Assembly (NCBI GenBank): GCA_027066725.1 | Contig: JAMONC010000149.1 | Span: 1-11,796, forward strand | DNA length: 11,796 nt | Direction of reading: 5' to 3' | From: Desulfobacterales bacterium | GTDB taxonomy: Bacteria > Desulfobacterota > Dissulfuribacteria > Dissulfuribacterales > JAMONC01 | Part shown: piece after piece, positions 7,097-11,796 of the stretch | Layout of the letters: every line of letters begins with the position of its first letter | How positions within the stretch are numbered: the stretch's first letter is position 1 | The notes under the pieces: generated by a model | Database searches by the model: none | Told to the model about the DNA's origin: nothing | Seen by the model: only the letters and a program-made list of their open reading frames with translations | Program-made: the position numbers and the translations under genes

Positions 7097-7118
7097 TTTT
7101 TGATATTATTATCAAAAA
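7097..7118 (+). repeat. perfect 9-bp inverted repeat directly before the tRNA
   Basis: TTTTTGATA at 7097-7105 and TATCAAAAA at 7110-7118 form a perfect 9-bp stem with a TTAT loop. It ends one base before the tRNA 5' end (7120). In the leader transcript it could mark or hinder 5' processing by RNase P or RNase E. It could also be a chance AT-rich palindrome. Confidence 0.6.
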
Positions 7119-7119
7119 T

Positions 7120-7206
7120 GCCGAGGTGGTGGAATTGGTAGACACGCCATCTTGAGGGGGTGGTGGGCAACCGCCCGTGGGGGTTCGAATCCCCCCCTCG
7201 GCACCA
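7120..7206 (+). tRNA. tRNA-Leu, anticodon GAG
   Basis: An 87-nt class II tRNA with encoded CCA. The acceptor stem GCCGAGG (7120-7126) pairs with CCTCGGC near the 3' end. The D-arm contains GGTAGAC. The anticodon stem CCATC/GGTGG encloses the loop TTGAGGG, with GAG at 7154-7156. A long variable arm (GGGC-AACC-GCCC) and a T-arm GGGGG-TTCGAAT-CCCCC follow, then discriminator A and CCA. The long variable arm and anticodon agree on leucine, reading CUC and CUU codons. It is the only clear plus-strand gene and converges on amrS, whose stop codon is 10 nt beyond its 3' end. Confidence 0.97.
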
Positions 7207-7216
7207 ACTCTTTAAA

Positions 7217-8230
7217 TTATTCCCATATCCCATCGATTTTTTCTCCACAGTTAGGACACTTTCCATGTAAGATTTTATTTTCAACTATCTTAAAGCCCCA
7301 TCTTTCAATAAGAAGTGCTCCACAAGAAGGACAATAAGTATTCTCCCCACCTTCACCAGGTCTATTGCCCTGATATACATATTTTAACCCCACATCAAGG
7401 CCAATTTGTCTTGCTATATTAAGAGTAGATATAGGCGTTGGTGGCACATCTAGCATCTTATAAGTTGGATAAAATCCTGTAACATGCCATGGAATTGATG
7501 GACTAATATCTTTTATAAAAAGAGCTATTTCTTTAAGTTCTTGAGGAGAATCATTATAACCTGGAATAACAAGGGTTGTAACCTCTACCCAAACACCTAG
7601 TTCATGAAAAAGAGCAACATTTTCCAATACAGGTTTAAGTTTAGCACCACAAACTTCCCTGTAAAATTTTTCACTAAATGCCTTTATATCTATATTGATT
7701 GCATCAAGCACTGTAGAAAGCTCTTTAACCACCTCTTTAGACATATATCCATTTGAAACAAATACATTTTTAATCCCTCTTTCTTTTGCAAGTTTTGCAC
7801 AATCATAAGCAAATTCATAAAATATTGTAGGCTCAACATATGTATAGCTTATACTTTGGCAAACATTTAACTCTGCCGCCCCTACTACCTCAGAAGGTGA
7901 ATAAAAGTCTCCTGTAATTTTGCCTTTATAAAGATGAGGATATTGAGAGATATGATAATTTTGGCAATGAAGACATCTAAAATTACACCCAACAGTAGAG
8001 ATAGAAAAAGAAGAAGTTGCTGGCAAAAAATGGAAAAGAGGCTTTTTTTCAATAGGATCAGCACTTAATGCGACAAGTCTTCCATATACTAAACTAACAA
8101 GGACTCCATCTTGATTCTCCCTTACGCCACAAATACCCCGCTTCCCTGGAGCAATAATGCAATTGTGGTTACAAAGACGACACCTTACCTTTTTATCATC
8201 CAAAACCTCAAAAAAGGCTGCCTTTTTCAT
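7217..8230 (-). CDS. amrS: AmmeMemoRadiSam system radical SAM protein (AmrS/PflA-like)
   Basis: A 337-aa radical SAM enzyme of the AmrS family, whose reaction is unsettled; it usually occurs in genomes with AMMECR1 and Memo proteins, neither of which is in this window. From the chosen start, C17, C20, C24 and C34 (CRLCNHNC, then GICGVRE) form an N-terminal cysteine region. The radical SAM motif CNFRCLHC has C82, C86 and C89 to bind the 4Fe-4S cluster. SYTYVEPTIF, VSNGYM, DIDIKAF-like (NIDIKAF), WVEVTTLVIPG and WHVTGFYPTYKM are conserved family blocks. A zinc-ribbon-like tail has CPSC and CPNC. The frame extends to 8251, but I prefer the ATG at 8230, behind AAAGGAGG, matching the usual MKKA-type opening. 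It stands alone with its own promoter after the atp terminator. Confidence 0.9.
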   Translation of the reverse strand: MKKAAFFEVLDDKKVRCRLCNHNCIIAPGKRGICGVRENQDGVLVSLVYGRLVALSADPIEKKPLFHFLPATSSFSISTVGCNFRCLHCQNYHISQYPHLYKGKITGDFYSPSEVVGAAELNVCQSISYTYVEPTIFYEFAYDCAKLAKERGIKNVFVSNGYMSKEVVKELSTVLDAINIDIKAFSEKFYREVCGAKLKPVLENVALFHELGVWVEVTTLVIPGYNDSPQELKEIALFIKDISPSIPWHVTGFYPTYKMLDVPPTPISTLNIARQIGLDVGLKYVYQGNRPGEGGENTYCPSCGALLIERWGFKIVENKILHGKCPNCGEKIDGIWE

Positions 8231-8261
8231 ATAGCCTCCTTTCATAATCATTTCTCCTATG

Positions 8262-8290
8262 ATTATAGGAAGCTATAAGCAAGAAGTAAA
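8262..8290 (-). promoter_or_regulatory. amrS: probable amrS promoter
   Basis: On the minus strand TTTACT (-35) at 8285-8290 and a perfect TATAAT (-10) at 8262-8267 are separated by 17 nt. They lie just after the atp terminator hairpin and about 25-30 nt before the start codon. The short palindrome CCTAT-GATT-ATAGG (8257-8270) overlaps the -10 and could bind a regulator or be chance. Confidence 0.5.
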
Positions 8291-8292
8291 AT

Positions 8293-8324
8293 AAAAAAGG
8301 AGGACTTTTAAGCCCTCCTTTTTT
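8293..8324 (-). terminator. rho-independent terminator of the atp F0 operon
   Basis: AAAAAAGGAGG at 8293-8303 and CCTCCTTTTTT at 8314-8324 form an 11-bp stem, extended inside by three more pairs after one mismatch. Read on the minus strand, the stem is followed by a T-rich run (TTTTTTATTTTA). The hairpin is nearly symmetric and would also stop plus-strand transcripts coming from the tRNA-Leu side. It lies 35 nt after the atpE stop codon. Confidence 0.9.
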
Positions 8325-8358
8325 ACTAAGGATAAAGATATCTTATAAACTTAATCTA

Positions 8359-8748
8359 TTAGCTAAGACCAAAGATTGTCATAAGTTTTGGTAATAATGG
8401 GTTTGCATAAAGAGCAATAAGTGCAACAACAAGTGCGTAAATGGTCAATGCCTCGATAAGAGCTAGACCGATAAACATTGTAACAGTTAATTTACCGGCT
8501 AACTCTGGATTACGAGCAGTACCTTCCATACAACCTCTAGCACAGTGACCCATTCCAACACCGCATCCAGATGCTGCAACTCCAACACCTACTGCAGAAC
8601 CAAGAACTGACATGGCCATTAAGAATGCGATATGGCCACCTTTTGCTACAAGTGCACTTTGGTCTCCTGCACCTGCAGCCATTGCAAGAGCTGCAAAACC
8701 AAGGACCATTACCATGGTTAAGATGGAAATAACTGTAACCTTCTTCAC
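8359..8748 (-). CDS. atpE: F0F1 ATP synthase subunit c, with N-terminal signal-like segment
   Basis: Forms the rotating c-ring in the inner membrane that carries ions past subunit a. At 129 aa it is longer than the usual 75-90 because residues 1-24 form a basic, hydrophobic signal-like segment (MKKV... to AMA) with a likely cleavage site. Helix 1 spans about 37-65 and holds the G-x-G-x-G-x-G packing motif at 59-67. The polar loop ARNPE is at 78-82. Helix 2 (about 88-117) carries the ion-binding E99 in LIEALTIYALV. The sodium-binding Gln and Ser of Ilyobacter-type c subunits are replaced by Met and Ala, so proton coupling is likelier (inference). Three cysteines (62, 69, 73) lie at the end of helix 1 and in the loop. 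It starts at GTG with GGGAGG 8 nt upstream. Confidence 0.96.
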   Translation of the reverse strand: MKKVTVISILTMVMVLGFAALAMAAGAGDQSALVAKGGHIAFLMAMSVLGSAVGVGVAASGCGVGMGHCARGCMEGTARNPELAGKLTVTMFIGLALIEALTIYALVVALIALYANPLLPKLMTIFGLS

Positions 8749-8778
8749 GGCTTAAACCTCCCTTAAATTTTTTAGGCC
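8749..8778 (-). promoter_or_regulatory. atpE: hairpin with the atpE ribosome binding site in its loop
   Basis: In the mRNA, GGCCTAAA (8771-8778) faces TTTAAGCC (8749-8756) with one C-A mismatch. The loop includes the GGGAGG Shine-Dalgarno (8757-8762). The stem ends exactly at the base before the GTG start at 8748. It could expose or modulate the site for the highly translated c subunit; function is inferred. Confidence 0.45.
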
Positions 8779-8805
8779 TTCTTCCCTATTAAACACCAGC
8801 TTAAA

Positions 8806-9549
8806 TTAATCGTGATGATCACAATGTGCTGGTGCCATTGCCTCTGTTGCATAACAAATTGAAAGCACAAAGAAAATAAATGCCTGCAATATACAAACAA
8901 GAACACCTAACAACATAATTGGTAGAGGTGCTAAATATGGACCTGCAAGCATAAATAATAGACTCAATAAAATTTCCTTAGATACCATGTTACCAAAAAG
9001 TCGGATTGACAAAGAAATTATTCTTCCAACATGGCTAAATATTTCAATGGGGCACATAATTGGAGCCATCCAAAGAATTGGTCCTAAGAAATGTTTAAAA
9101 TATTTAATCCCATGGAATCTAAGTCCTAACAAATGATAAGTTGCTATTGCAATAGCAGTAAGCCCTAATGTAACATTTAGATTTGCGGTAGGACATGCAA
9201 AGCCAGGGATCAATCCCATAAAATTACAAATCATTATATAAAACAAAAAGGTAGCATTAATCGGGAAAATTAACTCTGCTTGTTTCTTATCACGATTTGT
9301 CTGTTCATAGATAAAATCCCATACACCACCAACAAAAGCCTCCATAATATTTTGGAGTCCTTTAGGTATTAAATCTAATTTTGATGCTCCAAGCACCCCT
9401 AGAATAATACAAATAATAAAAGCCAAATAACTATACTGCATATAAGGGGCTAATACCTGAGCCAAAACACTTGGACTATTTGGCGTACCGTAGCCTGGCA
9501 AGCCAAAAGCCTCTAAAATGAGACTTAAAAAATAAATTGGTTCAACCAT
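8806..9549 (-). CDS. atpB: F0F1 ATP synthase subunit a
   Basis: Membrane stator subunit (247 aa) that forms the two half-channels for proton passage to the c-ring. The essential Arg183 lies in SIRLFGNMVSKE (181-192). Q222 in LQAFIFFVLS corresponds to the conserved Gln of the last helix. PTANLNVTLGL (120-130) and PIEIFSHVGR (167-176) are further family marks. Five or six hydrophobic helices are visible. The C-terminus ends in a short His/Asp/Cys-rich tail (HCDHHD), of uncertain meaning. A GGAGG ribosome binding site lies in the last codons of atpI, whose stop is one base before the ATG, so translation is probably coupled. atpE follows after 57 nt. No F1 or b subunit gene is nearby, as is usual where F0 a/c genes are split off. 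Confidence 0.97.
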   Translation of the reverse strand: MVEPIYFLSLILEAFGLPGYGTPNSPSVLAQVLAPYMQYSYLAFIICIILGVLGASKLDLIPKGLQNIMEAFVGGVWDFIYEQTNRDKKQAELIFPINATFLFYIMICNFMGLIPGFACPTANLNVTLGLTAIAIATYHLLGLRFHGIKYFKHFLGPILWMAPIMCPIEIFSHVGRIISLSIRLFGNMVSKEILLSLLFMLAGPYLAPLPIMLLGVLVCILQAFIFFVLSICYATEAMAPAHCDHHD

Positions 9550-9550
9550 G

Positions 9551-9976
9551 TTACACAGCCTCCCTATTGCCTAATACTTTAAAAATTAAAATCCCTAACA
9601 CCCATATATAAAAATTAACTATAACAACCGACAATCCAACCAAAAAACCTATTGTAGAAACAAACTGCTTAAAAAATAAAAAAATAACAGTTACAGCTAG
9701 CACTATCAATCCTAACCTAACCGCCAATCCTCCAAAATATGCAGCCATACTGCGCATTCTAAGTAGCCTAGAACAATCTTTATGAAGTCCTATACAATTT
9801 ATAGTTGCAATAAAAGAGCCTAAAAAAACTCCGGATACAGTCCTCATATCAAAAAACAGAAAGGCTCCTATAACTAAAACAATAAAAATAGCCCAGTTTA
9901 CCCAGTGAAACATAGTAATAAAATCTGTATCAAAATCTCCTTTAAGTATTTGGGCTATCCTTGTCATGATTGTCAT
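9551..9976 (-). CDS. atpI: ATP synthase subunit I (AtpI-like membrane protein)
   Basis: A 141-aa protein with four hydrophobic segments at about 24-42, 47-64, 82-102 and 107-133, in the size and layout of the ATP synthase I chain family. AtpI-type proteins assist assembly of the c-ring or Mg/Ca handling in some bacteria and are often not essential. Sequence conservation is low in this family, so the call rests on topology and on its position between atpZ and atpB. Its start (ATG at 9976) overlaps the atpZ end by 35 nt; an in-frame ATG at 9967 is an alternative, and neither has a strong ribosome binding site. The last codons carry the GGGAGG that serves atpB. Confidence 0.8.
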   Translation of the reverse strand: MTIMTRIAQILKGDFDTDFITMFHWVNWAIFIVLVIGAFLFFDMRTVSGVFLGSFIATINCIGLHKDCSRLLRMRSMAAYFGGLAVRLGLIVLAVTVIFLFFKQFVSTIGFLVGLSVVIVNFYIWVLGILIFKVLGNREAV

Positions 9977-10256
9977 CTTTCTTATTATTGTCTTGATATT
10001 TCTTTTTATCTTGCGCTTCTAACTCTTCAGAAAATCTTTTACTTAAAATAAAAAAATTTTTTGCTCCCCCTGCTAGTCCAAATAAAAAGAATATAATCGT
10101 CAACCATGGGAAAGTCTTATCATGGAAAACCTTTTTATCTAACCAATATCCAGTAAAAAGACCTGCAAAGGTCGACATGACCACTGCCAACGCAATGGTC
10201 ATAGCATTACTCATACTTCTAAATAGACTAGCAAATTCTTCTTTAAGACTACCCAG
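9942..10256 (-). CDS. atpZ: AtpZ/AtpI family ATP synthase accessory protein, possible CTG start
   Basis: Small membrane protein at the head of the F0 operon. Two hydrophobic helices (about 5-23 and 36-50 counted from the ATG at 10214) flank GLFTGYWLDKKVF, the family mark, and GLAGGAKNF follows. The tail is a charged, low-complexity stretch rich in Lys, Asp and Asn. AtpZ proteins associate with ATP synthase and have been tied to magnesium or calcium transport and assembly. The ATG at 10214 gives 90 aa but has no ribosome binding site and starts almost inside helix 1. The frame stays open to 10293, without ATG, GTG or TTG, but a CTG at 10256 lies 7 nt after AGGAG and would give 104 aa with a cytoplasmic N-terminus. 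I give the longer form; if wrong, the start is 10214. Confidence 0.8.
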   Translation of the reverse strand: MGSLKEEFASLFRSMSNAMTIALAVVMSTFAGLFTGYWLDKKVFHDKTFPWLTIIFFLFGLAGGAKNFFILSKRFSEELEAQDKKKYQDNNKKDDNHDKDSPNT

Positions 10257-10263
10257 ATATCTA

Positions 10264-10268
10264 CTCCT
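10264..10268 (-). promoter_or_regulatory. atpZ: ribosome binding site suggesting a CTG start for atpZ
   Basis: AGGAG within GGGAGAGGAG on the minus strand, 7 nt upstream of the in-frame CTG at 10256. It is the only good Shine-Dalgarno near the start of this gene; the ATG at 10214 is about 50 nt further on, too far to be served by it. Confidence 0.5.
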
Positions 10269-10339
10269 CTCCCAAAAATTTAAAATTAGTCATTCCCAAT
10301 TTTAAAAGAACTTCTTTTCCTTCAAAACTTTCCTTCTAA

Positions 10340-10359
10340 TATGAATCGTGTAATTCATA
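10340..10359. repeat. inverted repeat TATGAAT-N6-ATTCATA over the atp -10 and start site
   Basis: A perfect 7-bp inverted repeat (10340-10346 and 10353-10359) with a 6-nt spacer. One arm coincides with the -10 hexamer and the other lies just past the expected transcription start. It has the size and symmetry of an operator for a dimeric regulator. Confidence 0.6.
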
Positions 10360-10382
10360 GCATGAGTAGACTAACGTGTCAA
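10354..10382 (-). promoter_or_regulatory. promoter of the atp F0 operon
   Basis: TTGACA (-35, perfect) at 10377-10382 and TATGAA (-10) at 10354-10359 with a 17-nt spacer and a TGC extended -10 motif. Transcription should begin near 10347, leaving about 90 nt of leader before the proposed atpZ start. Two inverted repeats overlap the promoter elements, suggesting that a regulator binds here. No terminator is seen between it and hemL, so some read-through from hemL is possible. Confidence 0.7.
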
Positions 10383-10397
10383 TGAATTTCTACTCAT
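10362..10397. repeat. 9-bp inverted repeat flanking the atp -35 box
   Basis: ATGAGTAGA at 10362-10370 and TCTACTCAT at 10389-10397 are perfect inverted copies. Their centres are 27 bp apart and they enclose the TTGACA at 10377-10382. One arm lies in the promoter spacer and one upstream of -35, a layout that fits paired operator half-sites or a cruciform. Confidence 0.65.
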
Positions 10398-10424
10398 TTT
10401 TCATCATATCAATAGTGCCTATTT

Positions 10425-11708
10425 TTAAAGGTTCTTAAATACCTTATCTATAACTTCTAATGTTTTATTTATCACATCCCAATTATGAGCAAGGCTTACA
10501 AAAGAGGCTTCATATTGAGAAGGTGCCACATATATCCCCGCATCAAGCATTAATCTATAAAATTTGGCATACATATCTGTATCTAACTCGCTACTAAACC
10601 CTTTAACAGGATCACTAACTCCAAAGAAACAGGTCATCATAGAAGAAATAGATTGAACTTGACACTTAATGCCATATTTTTTAGCCCGCTCTTTAATCCC
10701 ATCTGCTAAAAAGCTAGCTCTTTCCTCTAAAACCTCATATATCCCTGCCCTAGAAAGTACATTTAATGTGGCAAGCCCTGCTGCTGTAGCAAGAGGATTA
10801 CCAGAAAGTGTACCTGCCTGATATACTGGTCCATCTGGGGCAATATAATCCATGATCTCTTTTTTACCCCCGTAAGCACCAACAGGCATACCACCACCAA
10901 TAATTTTACCTAAACATGTAATATCTGGCATTACATTAAAATATTGTTGTGCCCCACCAGGTGCTAATCTAAAGCCTGTTATTACCTCATCAAATATAAG
11001 AAGAATTCCATATTCTTTTGTAATCTCTCTTAATCCCTCAAGAAATCCCTCACTAGGAGGCACAACTCCCATATTAGCAGCAACAGGCTCTACAATAATT
11101 GCAGCAATCTCTTCCCCTTGCTTACTAACAACTTCTTTAACAGGATCAAGTTGATTGTAAGGAAGTGCTATTGTATTTGAAACTATCTCTTCTGGAACTC
11201 CTGGGCTACCAGGTATACCTAAAGTAGCTACACCAGAGCCAGCCTTAACTAAAAAAGAATCTGCATGGCCATGATAACAACCATCAAACTTGATAATCTT
11301 TTTTCTACCTGTATAGCCACGGGCTAACCTTATAGCACTCATTGTTGCTTCTGTACCAGAATTTACAAGCCTTACCTTCTCTATAGAGGGCACCATAGAA
11401 ACAATCTTTTCTGCAAGCTCTACTTCCTTCCATGTTGGAGCTCCAAAACTCATTCCTTGATACATTGCTTCACTTACTGCACCGCATACCTCTGGATGAC
11501 AATGTCCTAAAATCATTGGCCCCCAAGAACACACATAATCTATATATTTATTTCCATCTGCATCATATAAAAAACAACCCTCGCCCCTTTCTATAAAAAC
11601 AGGATCGCAACCAACAGACTTACATGCTCTAACAGGGCTATTTACTCCACCGGGAATAACCTCTTTTGCCTTTTCAAAATACTTTTTAGATAAATTATGA
11701 TGATGCAT
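10425..11708 (-). CDS. hemL: glutamate-1-semialdehyde 2,1-aminomutase
   Basis: PLP-dependent class III aminotransferase of 427 aa that converts glutamate-1-semialdehyde to 5-aminolevulinate in the C5 pathway of tetrapyrrole synthesis. The N-terminal VIPGGVNSPVRA (18-29) is diagnostic for HemL rather than other aminotransferases. LVNSGTEATMSAIRLAR (114-130) and FDGCYHGHAD (141-150) bind the cofactor phosphate and ring. The FDEV motif (239-242) places the Asp on the PLP ring nitrogen, and K268 in CLGKIIGGGMPVGAYGG is the Schiff-base lysine. GTLSGNPLA follows. AGGAGGAGG lies 3-11 nt before the ATG. It begins 16 nt after an unidentified upstream gene. The C5 pathway supplies haem, sirohaem and corrinoids in anaerobes of this kind (inference). 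Confidence 0.97.
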   Translation of the reverse strand: MHHHNLSKKYFEKAKEVIPGGVNSPVRACKSVGCDPVFIERGEGCFLYDADGNKYIDYVCSWGPMILGHCHPEVCGAVSEAMYQGMSFGAPTWKEVELAEKIVSMVPSIEKVRLVNSGTEATMSAIRLARGYTGRKKIIKFDGCYHGHADSFLVKAGSGVATLGIPGSPGVPEEIVSNTIALPYNQLDPVKEVVSKQGEEIAAIIVEPVAANMGVVPPSEGFLEGLREITKEYGILLIFDEVITGFRLAPGGAQQYFNVMPDITCLGKIIGGGMPVGAYGGKKEIMDYIAPDGPVYQAGTLSGNPLATAAGLATLNVLSRAGIYEVLEERASFLADGIKERAKKYGIKCQVQSISSMMTCFFGVSDPVKGFSSELDTDMYAKFYRLMLDAGIYVAPSQYEASFVSLAHNWDVINKTLEVIDKVFKNL

Positions 11709-11724
11709 GACCTCCTCCTAAAGT

Positions 11725-11796
11725 TTAGGAAAAAATAACCTTTAAAAATCTCCTCTTACCTATCTTTAATACTACTTCATCACTCTCAAATCTTAC
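11725..11796 (-). CDS. C-terminal tail of an unidentified upstream gene
   Basis: Only one minus-strand frame is open to the right edge. It encodes 23 residues ending VVLKIGKRRFLKVIFS and stops with TAA 16 nt before the hemL ATG. The mix of charged and hydrophobic residues and the close spacing look like a real gene end co-transcribed with hemL. The stretch is too short to name a family. Confidence 0.5.
   Translation of the reverse strand, partial: VRFESDEVVLKIGKRRFLKVIFS

Noticed and set aside
7120..7206. tRNA-Leu as an integration site for a mobile element
   Set aside because: No integrase, no direct repeat of the tRNA 3' end and no foreign-looking genes are present; housekeeping genes flank it on both sides.
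7054..7337. Open frames on both strands across the tRNA-Leu gene
   Set aside because: Their central part is the tRNA sequence itself and the rest is amrS or spacer. The protein text has no family resemblance.
8231..8251. Longer AmrS starting at 8251 or 8245
   Set aside because: The extension contains the AAAGGAGG ribosome binding site for the ATG at 8230, and family members open near that Met. The 8245 start, with AGGAG 8 nt upstream, remains possible.
10398..10424. Terminator after hemL
   Set aside because: Only a weak CCT/AGG pairing around an A/T run is visible; I see no stable stem with a following T-run on the minus strand.
1..11796. CRISPR array, insertion sequence, toxin-antitoxin or defence island
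   Set aside because: No regularly spaced repeats, transposase, integrase or nuclease-type defence proteins were seen. The gene content is housekeeping and envelope synthesis.

Overview
The window is AT-rich bacterial DNA. Almost every gene lies on the minus strand; the one clear plus-strand gene is a tRNA. Lipopolysaccharide core genes (Kdo transferase, heptose phosphate kinase and phosphatase, a heptosyltransferase) show a Gram-negative with an LPS outer membrane. A DUF4416 protein, a RemA/DUF370 protein beside yicC and gmk, an AmmeMemoRadiSam radical SAM enzyme, a split ATP synthase locus (atpZ-atpI-atpB-atpE without F1 genes) and a c subunit with an N-terminal signal-like segment together suggest a low-GC member of the Desulfobacterota (former Deltaproteobacteria), possibly Desulfovibrionales-like. 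The taxonomic call is inference from gene content; no rRNA is present.

Region 1 (1-6943, minus strand, read right to left): a compact ten-gene run gmhB, GT9 heptosyltransferase, Trm112-like, hldA-type kinase, DUF4416, yicC, remA, gmk, rlmB, waaA. Most neighbours overlap or lie within about 40 nt; the only larger gap (122 nt) is between yicC and remA. The run joins ADP-heptose synthesis and inner-core LPS assembly to a housekeeping block for RNA turnover, GMP phosphorylation and rRNA methylation. gmhA, hldC and hldD are not here, so the heptose pathway must be completed elsewhere. waaA runs off the left edge.

Region 2 (6944-8292): an AT-rich spacer with a stringent-type promoter drives tRNA-Leu(GAG) on the plus strand. 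It converges on amrS (minus strand) with only 10 nt between gene ends and no visible terminator. A good amrS promoter lies just downstream of the ATP synthase terminator.

Region 3 (8293-10424): the F0 operon atpZ-atpI-atpB-atpE, with a strong extended -10 promoter framed by two perfect inverted repeats, ending at an 11-bp terminator hairpin. The F1 genes and subunit b are not in this window.

Region 4 (10425-11796): hemL for tetrapyrrole synthesis, preceded at 16 nt by the 23-codon tail of an unidentified upstream gene.

Most of the window is housekeeping. The least explained parts are the DUF4416 protein, the lone AmrS, the dyad symmetry at the atp promoter, a possible CTG start for atpZ, a hairpin holding the atpE ribosome binding site, and the hairpin abutting the tRNA. 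I see no insertion sequence, prophage, CRISPR array or defence system.
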